Below are positions 50,575 through 60,456 of a stretch of DNA of 64,000 nucleotides, piece after piece. Under the pieces are notes generated by a model. That model did not search any database. It had not been told where the DNA came from and saw nothing but the letters and a program-made list of their open reading frames with translations. The translations under genes were made by a program, and so were the position numbers. The stretch's first letter is position 1; every line of letters begins with the position of its first letter. This DNA comes from Acidobacteriota bacterium (GTDB lineage Bacteria > Acidobacteriota > Vicinamibacteria > Vicinamibacterales > UBA2999): the NCBI GenBank assembly GCA_018000455.1, contig JAGNJW010000016.1:54865-118864 (forward strand), given 5' to 3'.

Positions 50575-51411
50575 ATGAGCCTGAAGAACACGATCGAGGA
50601 GCTCTTCGCCGCCGGCGCGGCCGCCGACAAGAGTGAGGCGCGCGAGGCCTGGCGTCAGCTGCGCCAGCAGCTCAGCGCCGGCGAGGTGCGGTCGGCCGAA
50701 CCGGACGCCCAGGCGCCGGCCGGCTGGCGCGTCAATACGTGGGTGAAACAGGGCATCCTGCTCGGTTTCCGCTTCGGTGACACGAGCGATCAGTCGGCGG
50801 CCGGCCTGCCGTTCTTCGACAAGGACACCATGCCCCTCAAGCCCCTCGGCCTGGGGTCGGGCGTGCGTGTCGTCCCCGGCGGCTCGGCGATTCGCGACGG
50901 GGCGCACCTGGCCAAGGGCGTCATCTGCATGCCGCCGATGTATGTCAACGTCGGCGCCTACGTGGGCGAGGGGTCGATGGTCGACTCGCACGCGCTGGTC
51001 GGCTCGTGCGCCCAGGTCGGCGCCCGCGTGCATCTCAGTGCCGGCGCGCAGATTGGCGGTGTCATCGAGCCGGTCGGGGCGATGCCCGTCATCATCGAAG
51101 ACGACGTGCTGGTCGGCGGCAACACCGGCATCTACGAGGGCGCCGTCGTGAAGCGGCGCGCGGTCGTGGCCGCCGGCACCATCCTGACGGGATCGACGCC
51201 GGTCTACGATCTGCCCAACGGCCGCATCCTCAAGCCCGAACCGGGACAGCCGCTGGTGATTCCTGAAGGCGCCGTGGTCGTCCCCGGCGCCCGGTCGGTC
51301 AACGTCGGCGCCGGCAAGGACTGGGGCCTGTCGCTCGCCACACCCGTCATCGTCAAGTACCGCGACGACAAGACCGATACGCGCACGGAGCTCGAACAGT
51401 GGATCCGGTAG
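50575..51411 (+). CDS. dapD: Tetrahydrodipicolinate N-succinyltransferase
   Basis: Commits the operon to the succinylase branch of DAP synthesis. 278 residues. N-terminal helical cap followed by a left-handed beta-helix with hexapeptide repeats (GAHLAKGVICMPPMYVNVGAYVGEGSMVDSHALVGSCAQVGARVHLSAGAQIGGVIEP). ATG 50575 follows a GAGGACGACGG site. The end overlaps the next start by 13 bp. Confidence 0.94.
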   Translation: MSLKNTIEELFAAGAAADKSEAREAWRQLRQQLSAGEVRSAEPDAQAPAGWRVNTWVKQGILLGFRFGDTSDQSAAGLPFFDKDTMPLKPLGLGSGVRVVPGGSAIRDGAHLAKGVICMPPMYVNVGAYVGEGSMVDSHALVGSCAQVGARVHLSAGAQIGGVIEPVGAMPVIIEDDVLVGGNTGIYEGAVVKRRAVVAAGTILTGSTPVYDLPNGRILKPEPGQPLVIPEGAVVVPGARSVNVGAGKDWGLSLATPVIVKYRDDKTDTRTELEQWIR

Positions 51412-52400
51412 ACGTCGTCAGTCTGGCGCGCACGCTCATCGACATCGAATCGACCACCGGCCAGGAAGGGCCGGTGGCGCGTGTGCTGGCAGGCTACCTG
51501 CGTGAGCGCGGCTACTCGGTGCTCGAGCAGCCGGTGGCCGGCGATCGCATCAACGTGATTGCCGCCGTCGGGGAGCCGGCCGTGGTCTTCTCCACGCACT
51601 TCGATTGCGTGCCGCCGTTTTTTCCGAGCCGGGTCGAGGGCGGCATCCTGCACGGACGCGGTGCGTGTGACGCCAAGGGGATCCTGGCGGTGCAGGTGGC
51701 GGCGGCCGAGCGGCTGAGAGCGGCCGGCGAGACACGCATCGGCCTGGTGTTCGTGGCCGGCGAGGAGCGCGGCAGCGACGGCGCCAAGGCGGCCAACACC
51801 ATCGCCTCGCAGTCGAAGTACCTCATCAACGGCGAGCCGACCGAGCTGAAGCTGGGCCTCGCCACGCGCGGGTGCTTCCGCGTGCGGCTGACGGCACACG
51901 GCAAGGCCGCCCATTCCGGGTATCCCGAGCTGGGCGAGTCGGCCATCGAGAAGCTCGTCGACGTGCTCATCACGCTGCGTGCCACCGAATGGCCGGCCGA
52001 CCCGACGCTCGGGCGCACACACTACACCATCGGGCTCATCAAGGGCGGCGTCGCCCCGAACGTGATCCCACCGCACGCCGAGGCCGAGGTCTTCTTTCGT
52101 ACCGTCGGCGCCCACGACGCGCTACGCACGTCGCTGCACACCGCCGTCGCCGGCCGGGCCGACATCGACGAGATCCTCGAGCTGCCGGCGGTGCGCCTGC
52201 ACACCGTACCGGGCTTCGAGACCGAGGTCTTCGCCTACTTCAGCGACGTGCCGTTCCTGTCGGCCTGGGGCACGCCGCTGCTCGTCGGGCCAGGCACGAT
52301 TCACGTCGCGCACACGGATCACGAGCACATCGCGATCGCCGATCTGGAACGCGCGGTCGACCTCTACGCCAGCCTTGCGACGCGACTGCTTGCGGAGTAA
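51399..52400 (+). CDS. M20-family metallopeptidase, probable succinyl-DAP desuccinylase
   Basis: 333 residues. Zinc ligands and catalytic residues: His67 (STHFDCVPP), Asp91 (GRGACDAKG), Glu122/Glu123 (AGEERGSDGAK), and a late His (HVAHTDHEHI). The lid/dimerisation domain contains HGKAAHSGYPELGESAI. Family members include DapE, ArgE and carboxypeptidases; position as the last gene of a succinylase-type DAP operon makes DapE most likely, though the sequence is closer to ArgE/CPG2 style. GTG start inside dapD. Confidence 0.85.
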   Translation: MDPVDVVSLARTLIDIESTTGQEGPVARVLAGYLRERGYSVLEQPVAGDRINVIAAVGEPAVVFSTHFDCVPPFFPSRVEGGILHGRGACDAKGILAVQVAAAERLRAAGETRIGLVFVAGEERGSDGAKAANTIASQSKYLINGEPTELKLGLATRGCFRVRLTAHGKAAHSGYPELGESAIEKLVDVLITLRATEWPADPTLGRTHYTIGLIKGGVAPNVIPPHAEAEVFFRTVGAHDALRTSLHTAVAGRADIDEILELPAVRLHTVPGFETEVFAYFSDVPFLSAWGTPLLVGPGTIHVAHTDHEHIAIADLERAVDLYASLATRLLAE

Positions 52401-52481
52401 ACGGGCGAAGTGAACGGGGCCAGACCCGGACCTGATCTTTCCGGCCAGCACCGAGCGGGCGGCGCCGCGCGCTGAGCGTCG

Positions 52482-54023
52482 TCAGGGCCGCTGGCCGCGA
52501 CTCGCCAGCGCCGCAGACACCCGCTCGAGGTTGCGCCCCGCATTGGCGTGGGCCGGATCGAGCTGAATCGCGCGGGTGAAGGCGTCGCGCGCGGCCAGCA
52601 GATCGCCTTTCGACGCCAGCGCGATGCCCAGAGCGTTGTGCGGAGTGGCGTCTCGAGGGTCGAGGGCGATGGCCGACGTGAGCGTCGCGATCGCCTCGTC
52701 GAAGCGCCGCGCCTGGATGAGCGCGCTGCCGTAGTTGACGCGGAACGCGGCCGTGTCGGGCGCGATCTGCACTGCCTTCTCGAACCAGGCGAGAGCCGCC
52801 GGCGTGTCGCCGCGGCGATCGAGTCCGGCCGCCAGGTCGTTCATGGCGCGGGTGTGGAACGGATTGATGGCGAGCGCGCGCTCGTAGCGACGGCGGGCCT
52901 CGTCCCATTGGCCACGTCGATCGAGTACGGCGCCGAGGTTGTACTCCGCGGCGGCGTCACGCACGGCGGTGGCGCGCGTGAGCACCGCTTCCGCCTCGGC
53001 GAGGCGGCCCAGGTCGCCCAGCACGCGGCCCTGCTGAACGAGCGCGTGATGGTCGCCGGGCGCCAGGGCCTCATGACGGGTCAGATACTCCAGCGCCTCG
53101 GCAGGACGGGCCGTCGCCTGCAGCATCGCCGCCATCTCCATGAGCACGTTGAGGTCGTCTGGATTGAAGGTCAGGGCACGCCGCGCCAGGAACTCGCGCC
53201 AGCCGTTGTCGCTTGCCCGGGCCGCCAGGCAAGCGTGCTCGAGCAACAGGTCGCTGACACGCGACGAGGCGACGAGCGCGTCGAGCTCCGGGTCGGCCGG
53301 GGGCACGTAGCTGCCCGGCACGGTCTGCCCGCGATCGATCTGGCGAAGCAGTCCAACCACAGGCACGAAGTCAGGGTGGCGCTCGGCGAGGGACGCGAGC
53401 CGCCGCCGCGCCTGGTCGCTCTTGCCGCCCTCGAGATCCAGACGCGCCAGGGCCACGCCGGCATAGGCGGCGAGCGGCCAGGTACGTCGCGACGTCACGC
53501 CATCGGGCATGAACGCGGCAACGGCTGGAGCGGCTTCCGCACGGGAATAGGCGAGCCGCGCCTCGTCGAGCCGCCCGGCCTTGAAGTCGGCCTGCGCCAG
53601 GCGGAACCAGGCCAGGCCCACGCCGGGCGCCACCTCGGTGACGCGGAGGAACGCCTCGCGGACTCCCTGGTCGCCCCGCTCGTCGAGCAGCAGGGCCCTC
53701 AGGTAGGTCCACCTCCAGTCTCGCGGCGCCATGGCCTCGGCGGCCCGATAGGCCGCCAGCGCGCCGTCGCGCAACTGGGCCGCGTGATAGGCACGCCCGA
53801 GGTTGCCGATCGACCTGGCGCCCGGGTTCGACCGTGCTTCGGCGTCGGCCTGTCGCACCGCCGACTGGACAGCCCCCGGCAGCGGCCGTAGATCCAGAAG
53901 CGGCGGCACGCTGGCCGCCAGCGTCCGGCGCGCGAGCTGGCCCGTGCCGACCCACGCGGCCGCCGTCACGGCCACGACCACGGTCGTGGCCAGCCACCAC
54001 CGGCCTAAGGGACGCGCTGCCAT
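52482..54023 (-). CDS. TPR-repeat protein with N-terminal membrane anchor
   Basis: 513 residues. A membrane helix (WWLATTVVVAVTAAAWVGTG) is followed by at least eight TPR-like units; the clearest are RDAAAEYNLGAVLDRRGQWDEARRRYERALAINPFHTRAM, then NDLAAGLDRRGDTPAALAWFEKAVQIAPDTAAF and NALGIALASKGDLLAARDAFTRAIQLDPAHANA. It would stand in the periplasm as a scaffold. Its start overlaps the FG-GAP gene's stop by 19 bp, a pairing common in Acidobacteriota. Confidence 0.85.
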   Translation of the reverse strand: MAARPLGRWWLATTVVVAVTAAAWVGTGQLARRTLAASVPPLLDLRPLPGAVQSAVRQADAEARSNPGARSIGNLGRAYHAAQLRDGALAAYRAAEAMAPRDWRWTYLRALLLDERGDQGVREAFLRVTEVAPGVGLAWFRLAQADFKAGRLDEARLAYSRAEAAPAVAAFMPDGVTSRRTWPLAAYAGVALARLDLEGGKSDQARRRLASLAERHPDFVPVVGLLRQIDRGQTVPGSYVPPADPELDALVASSRVSDLLLEHACLAARASDNGWREFLARRALTFNPDDLNVLMEMAAMLQATARPAEALEYLTRHEALAPGDHHALVQQGRVLGDLGRLAEAEAVLTRATAVRDAAAEYNLGAVLDRRGQWDEARRRYERALAINPFHTRAMNDLAAGLDRRGDTPAALAWFEKAVQIAPDTAAFRVNYGSALIQARRFDEAIATLTSAIALDPRDATPHNALGIALASKGDLLAARDAFTRAIQLDPAHANAGRNLERVSAALASRGQRP

Positions 54024-55351
54024 TGGTTCGTCCACAGCATGAGGCGCGACCGCCGGTCGTAGGGCCAGCTCATGTGCATCCCGCCGGTGACGAGGTCGGG
54101 CTGGCCGTCGCCCGTGAGGTCGCCGATGGCGAGCGCGAGCAGGTGAGTGGGCGCGCTGGCGACATCGCGCAGGGTAAACACGCCGCGGCTCGTCTGCTCG
54201 AGGACGACCAGGCTCTGGGCCGAAGGATCGGCCCAGTTGTTGGAGGCGCTCACGACCGCGATGTCGAGATCGCCGTCGCCGTCGAGATCGGCCGCCTGCG
54301 GCCCCGCGGCGCCAGGAATGTCGGCCAGACGGTGGTAGGTGAAGGCGCCGCCCGTGTTCTCGAGCCACTGCAGGCCGTTCCAGCTACGACCCGAGGTGGT
54401 CGCGTCGTCGCAGACGTTGCCGTTGCTGTAGACGATATCCGGATCGCCGTCGCCGTCGAGATCGGCCAGCGAGATCCAGCTCGAGCCGAAGTCTTCGTTG
54501 CTCGCGCCGAAGATCCGCTGCGGCGTGAAGTGCCCGGCGCCGTCGTTCACGAACACGTAGATCTCTTCCCACTGCTGGCCGACGAGGGTCACGATGTCGA
54601 GATCGTGATCGCCGTCGATGTCGGCGATCTCGGCATTGATGGGCCCCGAGAGCTCCTGCAGCACGTGGCTTGCGAAGCGCCAGCCGCCCCGGTTCTCGAG
54701 CCACCGCGTTTCCCCCTGGTCGTAGCCGAAGTGCGCCACCGAGAGATCCAGGTCGCCGTCGCCGTCGAGGTCGCCGCTGCGTACGTCGGCGACGCGGGCT
54801 ACTCGGTCGAGCACCGTGTGTGGCGTGAAGCGGCCATGGCCGTCGTGTTCGAGCAGCACCACGGCGCCGATCTTCTGGTTGTTGGGGACGAGCACGCCCA
54901 GGCTGGCGATGGCGAGATCGACGTCGCCGTCGCCGTCGAGGTCGGCCGCGTGAACGTGCGCCGGTCCCGGCACACCGGCAATCGCCTTCTCGGTGAAGCC
55001 GCCGCCGGGCGATTGGCGCAGCCAGGTGATACGGTTGGTGGCGGCATCGGCGGCGACGACGTCCATGAGGCCATCTTGGTCGAGGTCGACGATCGCCACA
55101 CTGGCAATCATCGGCCGATCGTCTGGACCCACCGTCTCACCGATCGCACGGCCGGCGAACGCGTCGAGCCGGGGGCCGCGGGGTGCCGCCGGCGCTGCGG
55201 CGATGGCCGCGGTCACCGACGACGGTGCCGCTACCGTCGACGACACGACCTCGGCCACGGTGACGCCGGCGCGCCGGAGCTGGATGACGGCGGCGAGCAG
55301 GGCGGCGGCAAGCGCCACCACCACCAGCCCGCCGGCGAACCGCGCTGACAT
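54005..55351 (-). CDS. FG-GAP/VCBS repeat protein
   Basis: 448 residues, N-terminal signal anchor (GGLVVVALAAALLAAVIQL). At least six repeats of the calcium-binding type D-x-D-G-D-G-D-x-D (VDLDQDGLMDVVAAD, ADLDGDGDVDLAIAS, GDLDGDGDLDLSVAH, ADIDGDHDLDIVTLV, ADLDGDGDPDIVYSN, ADLDGDGDLDIAVVS), typical of integrin-like propellers. Extracytoplasmic. ATG 55351 preferred to the TTG at 55360. Lies 9 bp after the PPIase gene, so PPIase, FG-GAP and TPR are one transcript. Confidence 0.87.
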   Translation of the reverse strand: MSARFAGGLVVVALAAALLAAVIQLRRAGVTVAEVVSSTVAAPSSVTAAIAAAPAAPRGPRLDAFAGRAIGETVGPDDRPMIASVAIVDLDQDGLMDVVAADAATNRITWLRQSPGGGFTEKAIAGVPGPAHVHAADLDGDGDVDLAIASLGVLVPNNQKIGAVVLLEHDGHGRFTPHTVLDRVARVADVRSGDLDGDGDLDLSVAHFGYDQGETRWLENRGGWRFASHVLQELSGPINAEIADIDGDHDLDIVTLVGQQWEEIYVFVNDGAGHFTPQRIFGASNEDFGSSWISLADLDGDGDPDIVYSNGNVCDDATTSGRSWNGLQWLENTGGAFTYHRLADIPGAAGPQAADLDGDGDLDIAVVSASNNWADPSAQSLVVLEQTSRGVFTLRDVASAPTHLLALAIGDLTGDGQPDLVTGGMHMSWPYDRRSRLMLWTNQWQRVP

Positions 55352-55360
55352 GCGCGGCAA

Positions 55361-55993
55361 CTATGGCGTCAGCCGCGTGACGCGTATCACCGTAATCGGC
55401 GGCGTGAGCTTCTGCGCCTCGGTGTTGCTCGTGCGGTTCGACGACGATGGTGCCTGCTGGATCTTGCGCACGACGTCCATGCCCGCGACGACGCGCCCGA
55501 AGGCCGCAAACCCCTGACCGTCCGGGTTACGCGCGCCGCCGAAGTCGAGCGACGGCTGATCGTTGATGCAGATGAACCAGCCCGAGGTGGCGCTGTCGGG
55601 GGCGTCGCGGGCCATCGACACCGCGCCGTCCACGTGCTTGAGGCCCGTCGCGGTCGTTCGTTCGATCGCGATGGCCGGGAATCCCGCCTTCGCCTTGTCG
55701 GGGTGCACGCCGGCCTGAATCACTTCAATCTTGACCGTGCTCTCGGGCTGGTTGTCCATCGTGACGGTGCGATGGAAGGTGCCACCGTCGTAGTGGCCGG
55801 CATCGACGTACTTCAGAAAATTCGCCGTCGTGTGTGGCGCCCGGGCGGAATCGAGCTCGAGCACGATGTCGCCGAGTGACGTCTGCACGCTGACACGCAC
55901 CGGCGTGGCGCCGGGCTGGGCGCCGGCAACCGAGGACATGGCGGAGGCGAGGGCGACGGCCGCCCAGGCCGCCAGAAGGCGTGATCGCGTCAT
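55361..55993 (-). CDS. Cyclophilin-type peptidyl-prolyl isomerase, exported
   Basis: 210 residues with a signal peptide (LLAAWAAVALASAMSSVAGAQ). TSLGDIVLELDSARAPHTTANFLKYVDAGHYDGGTFHRTV is the cyclophilin start; later GWFICINDQPSLDFGG and GFAAFGRVVAGMDVVRKIQ match the family, with the Q-x-F/W core partly changed as in bacterial periplasmic forms. Would assist folding of secreted proteins. ATG 55993 preceded by GGAG. Confidence 0.9.
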   Translation of the reverse strand: MTRSRLLAAWAAVALASAMSSVAGAQPGATPVRVSVQTSLGDIVLELDSARAPHTTANFLKYVDAGHYDGGTFHRTVTMDNQPESTVKIEVIQAGVHPDKAKAGFPAIAIERTTATGLKHVDGAVSMARDAPDSATSGWFICINDQPSLDFGGARNPDGQGFAAFGRVVAGMDVVRKIQQAPSSSNRTSNTEAQKLTPPITVIRVTRLTP

Positions 55994-56103
55994 GGAGCGC
56001 TCCAGGGAAATGTAAGGGCGGATGCCCGTGCACCCGCCCCCTATTGTGGTGCAGACGCACCAGGGAACATCGCGAGCCCCGACGAGTGCCGGACCGCCAA
56101 TCC

Positions 56104-56132
56104 TTGCCGCCCCGGCACCAGCGCGATACACT
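56104..56132 (+). promoter_or_regulatory. Promoter for SRP RNA
   Basis: TTGCCG (56104-56109), a 17-bp spacer, TACACT (56127-56132). Transcription would begin near 56139, about 40 nt before the mature helix, so 5' processing is expected or the RNA is longer than drawn. Confidence 0.6.
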
Positions 56133-56180
56133 GTGCATTCGTCCCGCCGGCACTGGCGCACACCGTGCGCACGGCAGGCG

Positions 56181-56306
56181 GCGGGCCGCACCGCGGCCCG
56201 GAACCTGTGCAATGTCAGTCTGCGAACCGCGTCAGGGCCGGAAGGCAGCAGCGCTCAGCAGCTCCTGGGATGTGCTGCAGGACCTCCGGGCTGCGGTGGG
56301 GCCCGC
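56181..56306 (+). ncRNA. ffs: Bacterial small SRP RNA (4.5S)
   Basis: The conserved Ffh-binding hairpin is plain: GTCAGGGCCGGAAGGCAGCA around 56231-56250, with the GGAA tetraloop and the symmetric-loop bases of domain IV. The ends pair in a 21-bp helix (56181-56201 with 56286-56306) that has one G-G mismatch and one G-U pair. Length about 126 nt is normal for the small form without an Alu domain. It sits 26 bp upstream of dnaX, a frequent bacterial location. Confidence 0.93.
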
Positions 56307-56332
56307 ACCACGCTCCTAGACACTGAACCCCG

Positions 56333-58042
56333 ATGGCCTACCAGGCTCTTGCGCGCAAGTGGCGGCCCCAGACGCTCGACGATGTGCTGGGACAGCAGGC
56401 CGTGACCCGCACGCTGCGCAACGCCCTCAAGAGCAAGCGCATCGCCCAGGCGTTCGTCTTCGCCGGCCCCCGCGGCTGCGGCAAGACGACCACCGCCCGT
56501 ATTCTGGCCCGCGCGCTCAACTGCGCCCAGGGGCCCACGCCCACGCCGTGCGGCACCTGCGACGCCTGCGTCGAGATCGCGGAAGGCCGCGACATGGACG
56601 TCCTCGAGATCGACGCTGCCACGCACACCGGCGTCGACAACGTCCGCGAAGTGATCATCGAGGGGCTGTCGATCGCGCCGGCGCGCAACCGCTTCAAGGT
56701 GTTCCTCATCGACGAAGTGCACATGCTGTCGAACTCGTCGTTCAACGCGCTTCTGAAGTCGATCGAGGAGCCGCCGCCGCACGTGGTCTTCATGATGGCC
56801 ACGACCGAACTGCACAAGATCCCCGACACCGTGCTCTCGCGGTCGCAGGTCTACGAGTTCCGCACCATTCCGGCCAAGACGGTGACCGAGCGGCTGCGGT
56901 TCGTGGCCGACCAGGAGGGGATCACGGCGCCGGACGACGCCTTGATGCTGCTGGCCCGCGCCGGCGAGGGCAGCATGCGCGACTCGCTGTCGGCCTTCGA
57001 TCAGGTGCGGGCGTTCTCGGGCGACACCCTGACGCTCGACGACGTCACATCGGTGCTCGGGCTGGTCGGCCGCGACCTGGTCTTCGACATGCTCGAGGCG
57101 ATTGCCGCCGAGGACGCCGGCGCCGCCTTCACGCTGGTGGACGCGGCGATCGAGCGCGGCTACGACCTCAGGCTGCTGTGTCGCGAACTGGCGCGCGCCT
57201 CGCGCGACCTGCTCGTCGTGTCGGTCGACCGCGCGCGGCTCAAAGATCCGGACGTGGCTGGCGAGTCGGAGCGCGAGCGCGTCGAGGCGCTCGGCCCACG
57301 CTTCTCGCGCGAGGATCTGCTGCGCACCTTCGACGGCTTCACCAAGGCCGAGTACGACGTGCGGCAATCGGACTATCCGCGCTTCCAGTTGGAGATGGCG
57401 CTGCTGCGCCTGATGCACCTGCGCAAGCTCGTCCCGCTCACCGAACTCCTCGAAGGCTGCGGCCGCCGTCTCACCCCTCCGGTAAGCCGCCCGTCGACGG
57501 CCCCGGTCCGCGCCGCTTCGCCGGCCGCCCGGCCCGCCTCCCCGCCCGCGGCCGCGCCGGCCAGTGCCGCCGTGGCACCCAGTGCCGCCGTGGCGCCCAG
57601 TGCGCCGGGTGATCCCTTACCCGAGGGCGCCCGCGAGCAGTTCCTCGGTGCTATCAAGGCGGCCAAGGTCTTCTTCTTCAACGCCGTCGTCGCGCAGGCC
57701 TTCAGGATCGAGGTCACGCCGAAGCTCATCACCTTCGCGTTCCTGCCCAAGCAGAAGGTGCCGCGTGCGCAGTGCGAGGAGAACCGGACGCTGCTCGAGT
57801 CGCTGGCCGAGCAGACGTTCGGCCGGGCCATCCCCGTGCGCGTCACGACGGCGGAGGCCGACGGTCCGGCGGCCGAGCCAGCCGGCGGCGCGCCGGCGGT
57901 CGCCGCGCAAGAGCCGACCACCAAGAGCCCGGCCACGGCGGCTGGCGGCGACGCGCTGCGCGACGAGGCGATGTCGGACCCGGTCGTGCAGTCGATGCTC
58001 GAAATCTTCCCGGTCGACACCGTGAAGATCGAAGAGATGTGA
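56333..58042 (+). CDS. dnaX: DNA polymerase III subunit gamma/tau
   Basis: Clamp-loader ATPase, 569 residues. Walker A GPRGCGKT (45-52), zinc-binding Cys64, Cys73, Cys76 and Cys79, Walker B-like LIDEVHMLS, sensor motif [19 protein letters not shown] Pro/Ala-rich linker (about 385-430) contains short tandem repeats ([13 protein letters not shown]). The C-terminal part binds polymerase alpha in tau. No slippery A-rich frameshift site for a short gamma form is evident. Confidence 0.94.
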   Translation: MAYQALARKWRPQTLDDVLGQQAVTRTLRNALKSKRIAQAFVFAGPRGCGKTTTARILARALNCAQGPTPTPCGTCDACVEIAEGRDMDVLEIDAATHTGVDNVREVIIEGLSIAPARNRFKVFLIDEVHMLSNSSFNALLKSIEEPPPHVVFMMATTELHKIPDTVLSRSQVYEFRTIPAKTVTERLRFVADQEGITAPDDALMLLARAGEGSMRDSLSAFDQVRAFSGDTLTLDDVTSVLGLVGRDLVFDMLEAIAAEDAGAAFTLVDAAIERGYDLRLLCRELARASRDLLVVSVDRARLKDPDVAGESERERVEALGPRFSREDLLRTFDGFTKAEYDVRQSDYPRFQLEMALLRLMHLRKLVPLTELLEGCGRRLTPPVSRPSTAPVRAASPAARPASPPAAAPASAAVAPSAAVAPSAPGDPLPEGAREQFLGAIKAAKVFFFNAVVAQAFRIEVTPKLITFAFLPKQKVPRAQCEENRTLLESLAEQTFGRAIPVRVTTAEADGPAAEPAGGAPAVAAQEPTTKSPATAAGGDALRDEAMSDPVVQSMLEIFPVDTVKIEEM

Positions 58043-58052
58043 GGCCGAAGCC

Positions 58053-58649
58053 GTGCAGCCAGGTCCGCTCGACGTGCTCATCGAACAATTCCGCAAGTTG
58101 CCCGGTGTGGGCGCCAAGAGCGCCCAGCGCTTGGCGTTTCACGTGCTCAGGACGCCGCGCGAGGACACCGAGCGGCTGTGCGAGGCCATCCGTCACGTGA
58201 AGGACAACGTGACCTACTGTTCGGTGTGCCACAGCATCACCGACATCGACCCCTGCCGCTACTGCGGCGACGAGACGCGCGAACAGCGTCTCATCTGCGT
58301 GGTCGAGGAGCCGCAGAACGTCAGCGTGATCGAGAATTCACGTGGTTTTCGCGGCATGTATCACGTGCTGATGGGCACCATCTCGCCGCTGCAGGGCATC
58401 GGCCCCGACGACCTCAAGATCAAGGGCCTGCTGGCGCGGCTCGAGGGCGGCGCGATCGACGAAGTGATCCTCGCCACGAGCCCGACCGTGGAGGGGGAGG
58501 CGACGGCCATCTATCTGGCGCGGCTGCTCAGGCCGCTCGGCGTGCGCGTGACCCGGATCGCCACCGGCATTCCCGTGGGCAGCGACCTCGAGTACGCCGA
58601 CGAGCTCACGATGGGCAAGGCGATGGAGGGCCGTCGCGACGTGTCGTAG
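58053..58649 (+). CDS. recR: Recombination mediator RecR
   Basis: 198 residues, full length. HhH region ([17 protein letters not shown]), C4 zinc finger with Cys56, Cys59, Cys68 and Cys71, then Toprim ([17 protein letters not shown]...[14 protein letters not shown]) and the walker-like [21 protein letters not shown] start 10 bp after dnaX. The ybaB/ebfC gene that usually lies between dnaX and recR is missing here. Confidence 0.94.
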   Translation: MQPGPLDVLIEQFRKLPGVGAKSAQRLAFHVLRTPREDTERLCEAIRHVKDNVTYCSVCHSITDIDPCRYCGDETREQRLICVVEEPQNVSVIENSRGFRGMYHVLMGTISPLQGIGPDDLKIKGLLARLEGGAIDEVILATSPTVEGEATAIYLARLLRPLGVRVTRIATGIPVGSDLEYADELTMGKAMEGRRDVS

Positions 58650-58689
58650 TCGGGCTCTGCCGGACTAGAATCGTCTGCGCTTCTCCGAG

Positions 58690-59313
58690 ATGCTGCCCAT
58701 CTCCTATCAACTGCCCGCCGCCGTCGTCGTCGCGGCCTTCGGGTTCATGGCGTGCGTGGCCGGCTATCGCCTGCTGCGCTACGTCCTGGCCGCCTTCGGC
58801 TTCATCATCGGCGGGCTGGCTGCCAGTTCCGTGCTCGGCGCCAGTGAGACGGCCTACATGGTGGGCGCGTTCATCCTCGGCGGGATCGGGGGCGCGGTCA
58901 TCATGGTGGCGGCCGCCTTCATCGGCGTGGCGCTGGTCGGTGCCGGCCTGGGCGCGGCGGCGGTCACGCTCATCTGGACCCGCTTGCCGGGCGATCCCCA
59001 TCCGTATGTCGTCATTCTCGCCGCGGTGGCCGGCGCATGGCTCGCGACGTGGTTGCAGCGCTACGTCACCATCGTGGGCACGGCCTTCGGCGGTGCCTGG
59101 GCGCTGCTGGTCGGCGGCCTCGCACTCTCGGGCGATGGAGCCAAGCTCGCCGCCGCCGCCGCCGGCGACGTGTGGGTGCCGTATCCGCTGCAGCCCGCGC
59201 CCGGTGAGGCGTGGGTGCCATGGGCCTGGCTCGGACTGGGCCTCTTCGGCGTGCTCCTGCAGCTCAAGGTCACCGGCCGCAGTGGCGGCCGCGCGAAGAA
59301 CCTCAAGCAGTAG
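58690..59313 (+). CDS. DUF4203-like multi-pass membrane protein
   Basis: 207 residues with about seven membrane segments rich in Gly and Ala (FGFIIGGLAASSVLGA, VGAFILGGIGGAVIMVAAAFIGVALVGAGLGAAAVTLIW). The organisation resembles the DUF4203/TM7S3-like family. A TAGAAT (58666-58671) 19 bp before the ATG may be its -10. Function unknown. Confidence 0.72.
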   Translation: MLPISYQLPAAVVVAAFGFMACVAGYRLLRYVLAAFGFIIGGLAASSVLGASETAYMVGAFILGGIGGAVIMVAAAFIGVALVGAGLGAAAVTLIWTRLPGDPHPYVVILAAVAGAWLATWLQRYVTIVGTAFGGAWALLVGGLALSGDGAKLAAAAAGDVWVPYPLQPAPGEAWVPWAWLGLGLFGVLLQLKVTGRSGGRAKNLKQ

Positions 59314-59322
59314 CCGTGGCGG

Positions 59323-60456
59323 TCATCGCCCGGCGGTGAGGCTCATCACGCGCCCGAGGCTGCCGTTGTAGCCGGTCATCTCGAGATAGCCGCGTCCGGT
59401 GACCGCCCGCCCGCCTGCCGTGCCGGTCACGCGTATCATGCCCTCCCAGTAGGCTATGCCTGCCGCCGTCGTGGCCAGCTCCTGGTTTGCGAGCGGCGTC
59501 GACACGGTGAGCGCGATCTGCTCGCCGGGCACCGCAATCGTCCAGCCCACCGGGTAGACGGCGCCCGACGGCGCCGTGAACGTCGCGCCGGACGGCGCGA
59601 GCGTGAAGTCGGCCGCGCCGAGGTGCCGCGCGCCGCCGCGATGGTCGATGAGGGTGCCGCTCGAGCGGAGATCACGTGAGCCGTCGGCCCGCCGCAGCTG
59701 GTAGAGCATCAGCTCGCGGTTGTCGTCGAGCTGCAGACTCAGCCAGTCCCAGCCCTGCTGCTCCGGCTCGAGGAAGCTCGTGCCGAACTCGTGATCCATC
59801 CAGCTCTCGCCGGTGACGTCGAAGCGTTCGCCGTCCACCGTGATGACGCCGCGCGTGGGCATCCGCGTCATCGAGTAGTAATGCGACGCGTTGCCGGGCC
59901 GCGCGCCCTTCTGACTGATGCCGTTGACTCCGTTGACCACCGGCGCCTTGCCCTCATCGAGCGTGAGCTGGACGGACGCGCTGCGGCTGGTTGCCTGCAG
60001 CACGTGCCGTTGCTGCTCGTCGACTCCGGCGCTCCAGTCGTCGTTCCACACCCGGTAGCGGTCGCTGGCCGCGCCACTCAGGCCCGGACCGCTGCGGCTC
60101 AGGCGCTCGTCGAAGCGGTAGCGCCGGCCCTCCGGATCCGACACGGCCAGGTGCGCCATGTGGATGTCGCGCACGGCCCAGCGAGAGGGATTCACCGGCG
60201 CGGGGTCGATGCCCACGCGGAAGAACGTGACCTGGTAGCCGAAGCGCCGTCCGGATGACGTGGCCAGGTTGCCGGTGTAGTACCACCACTCGATCTTGTA
60301 GTCGGGATGGCTCGCATGATCGCGCGGGAACTCGAAGCGGTAGCCCGCGGTGGCATCCTTCCAGACGCTCTGCGCAGCCACGGGTGCGAGCAGGGCGACG
60401 AGGGCGAGCACGGACGCCAGCCGCCAGCCGCCAGCCGCGAACCACCTACTCTTCAT
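59323..60456 (-). CDS. AttH-like lipocalin-fold protein
   Basis: 377 residues, signal peptide (LASVLALVALLAPVAAQ). EFPRDHASHPDYKIEWWYYTGNL is the AttH/CrtC-like (carotenoid hydratase fold) signature, with GYQVTFFRVG, WMDHEFGTSFL and WDWLSLQLDDNRELMLYQLRR in order. Exported. Overlaps the FtsX permease gene by 11 bp; ATPase-permease-AttH matches the attEFGH type of exporter, where this protein would bind the lipid or lipoprotein substrate. Confidence 0.88.
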   Translation of the reverse strand: MKSRWFAAGGWRLASVLALVALLAPVAAQSVWKDATAGYRFEFPRDHASHPDYKIEWWYYTGNLATSSGRRFGYQVTFFRVGIDPAPVNPSRWAVRDIHMAHLAVSDPEGRRYRFDERLSRSGPGLSGAASDRYRVWNDDWSAGVDEQQRHVLQATSRSASVQLTLDEGKAPVVNGVNGISQKGARPGNASHYYSMTRMPTRGVITVDGERFDVTGESWMDHEFGTSFLEPEQQGWDWLSLQLDDNRELMLYQLRRADGSRDLRSSGTLIDHRGGARHLGAADFTLAPSGATFTAPSGAVYPVGWTIAVPGEQIALTVSTPLANQELATTAAGIAYWEGMIRVTGTAGGRAVTGRGYLEMTGYNGSLGRVMSLTAGR

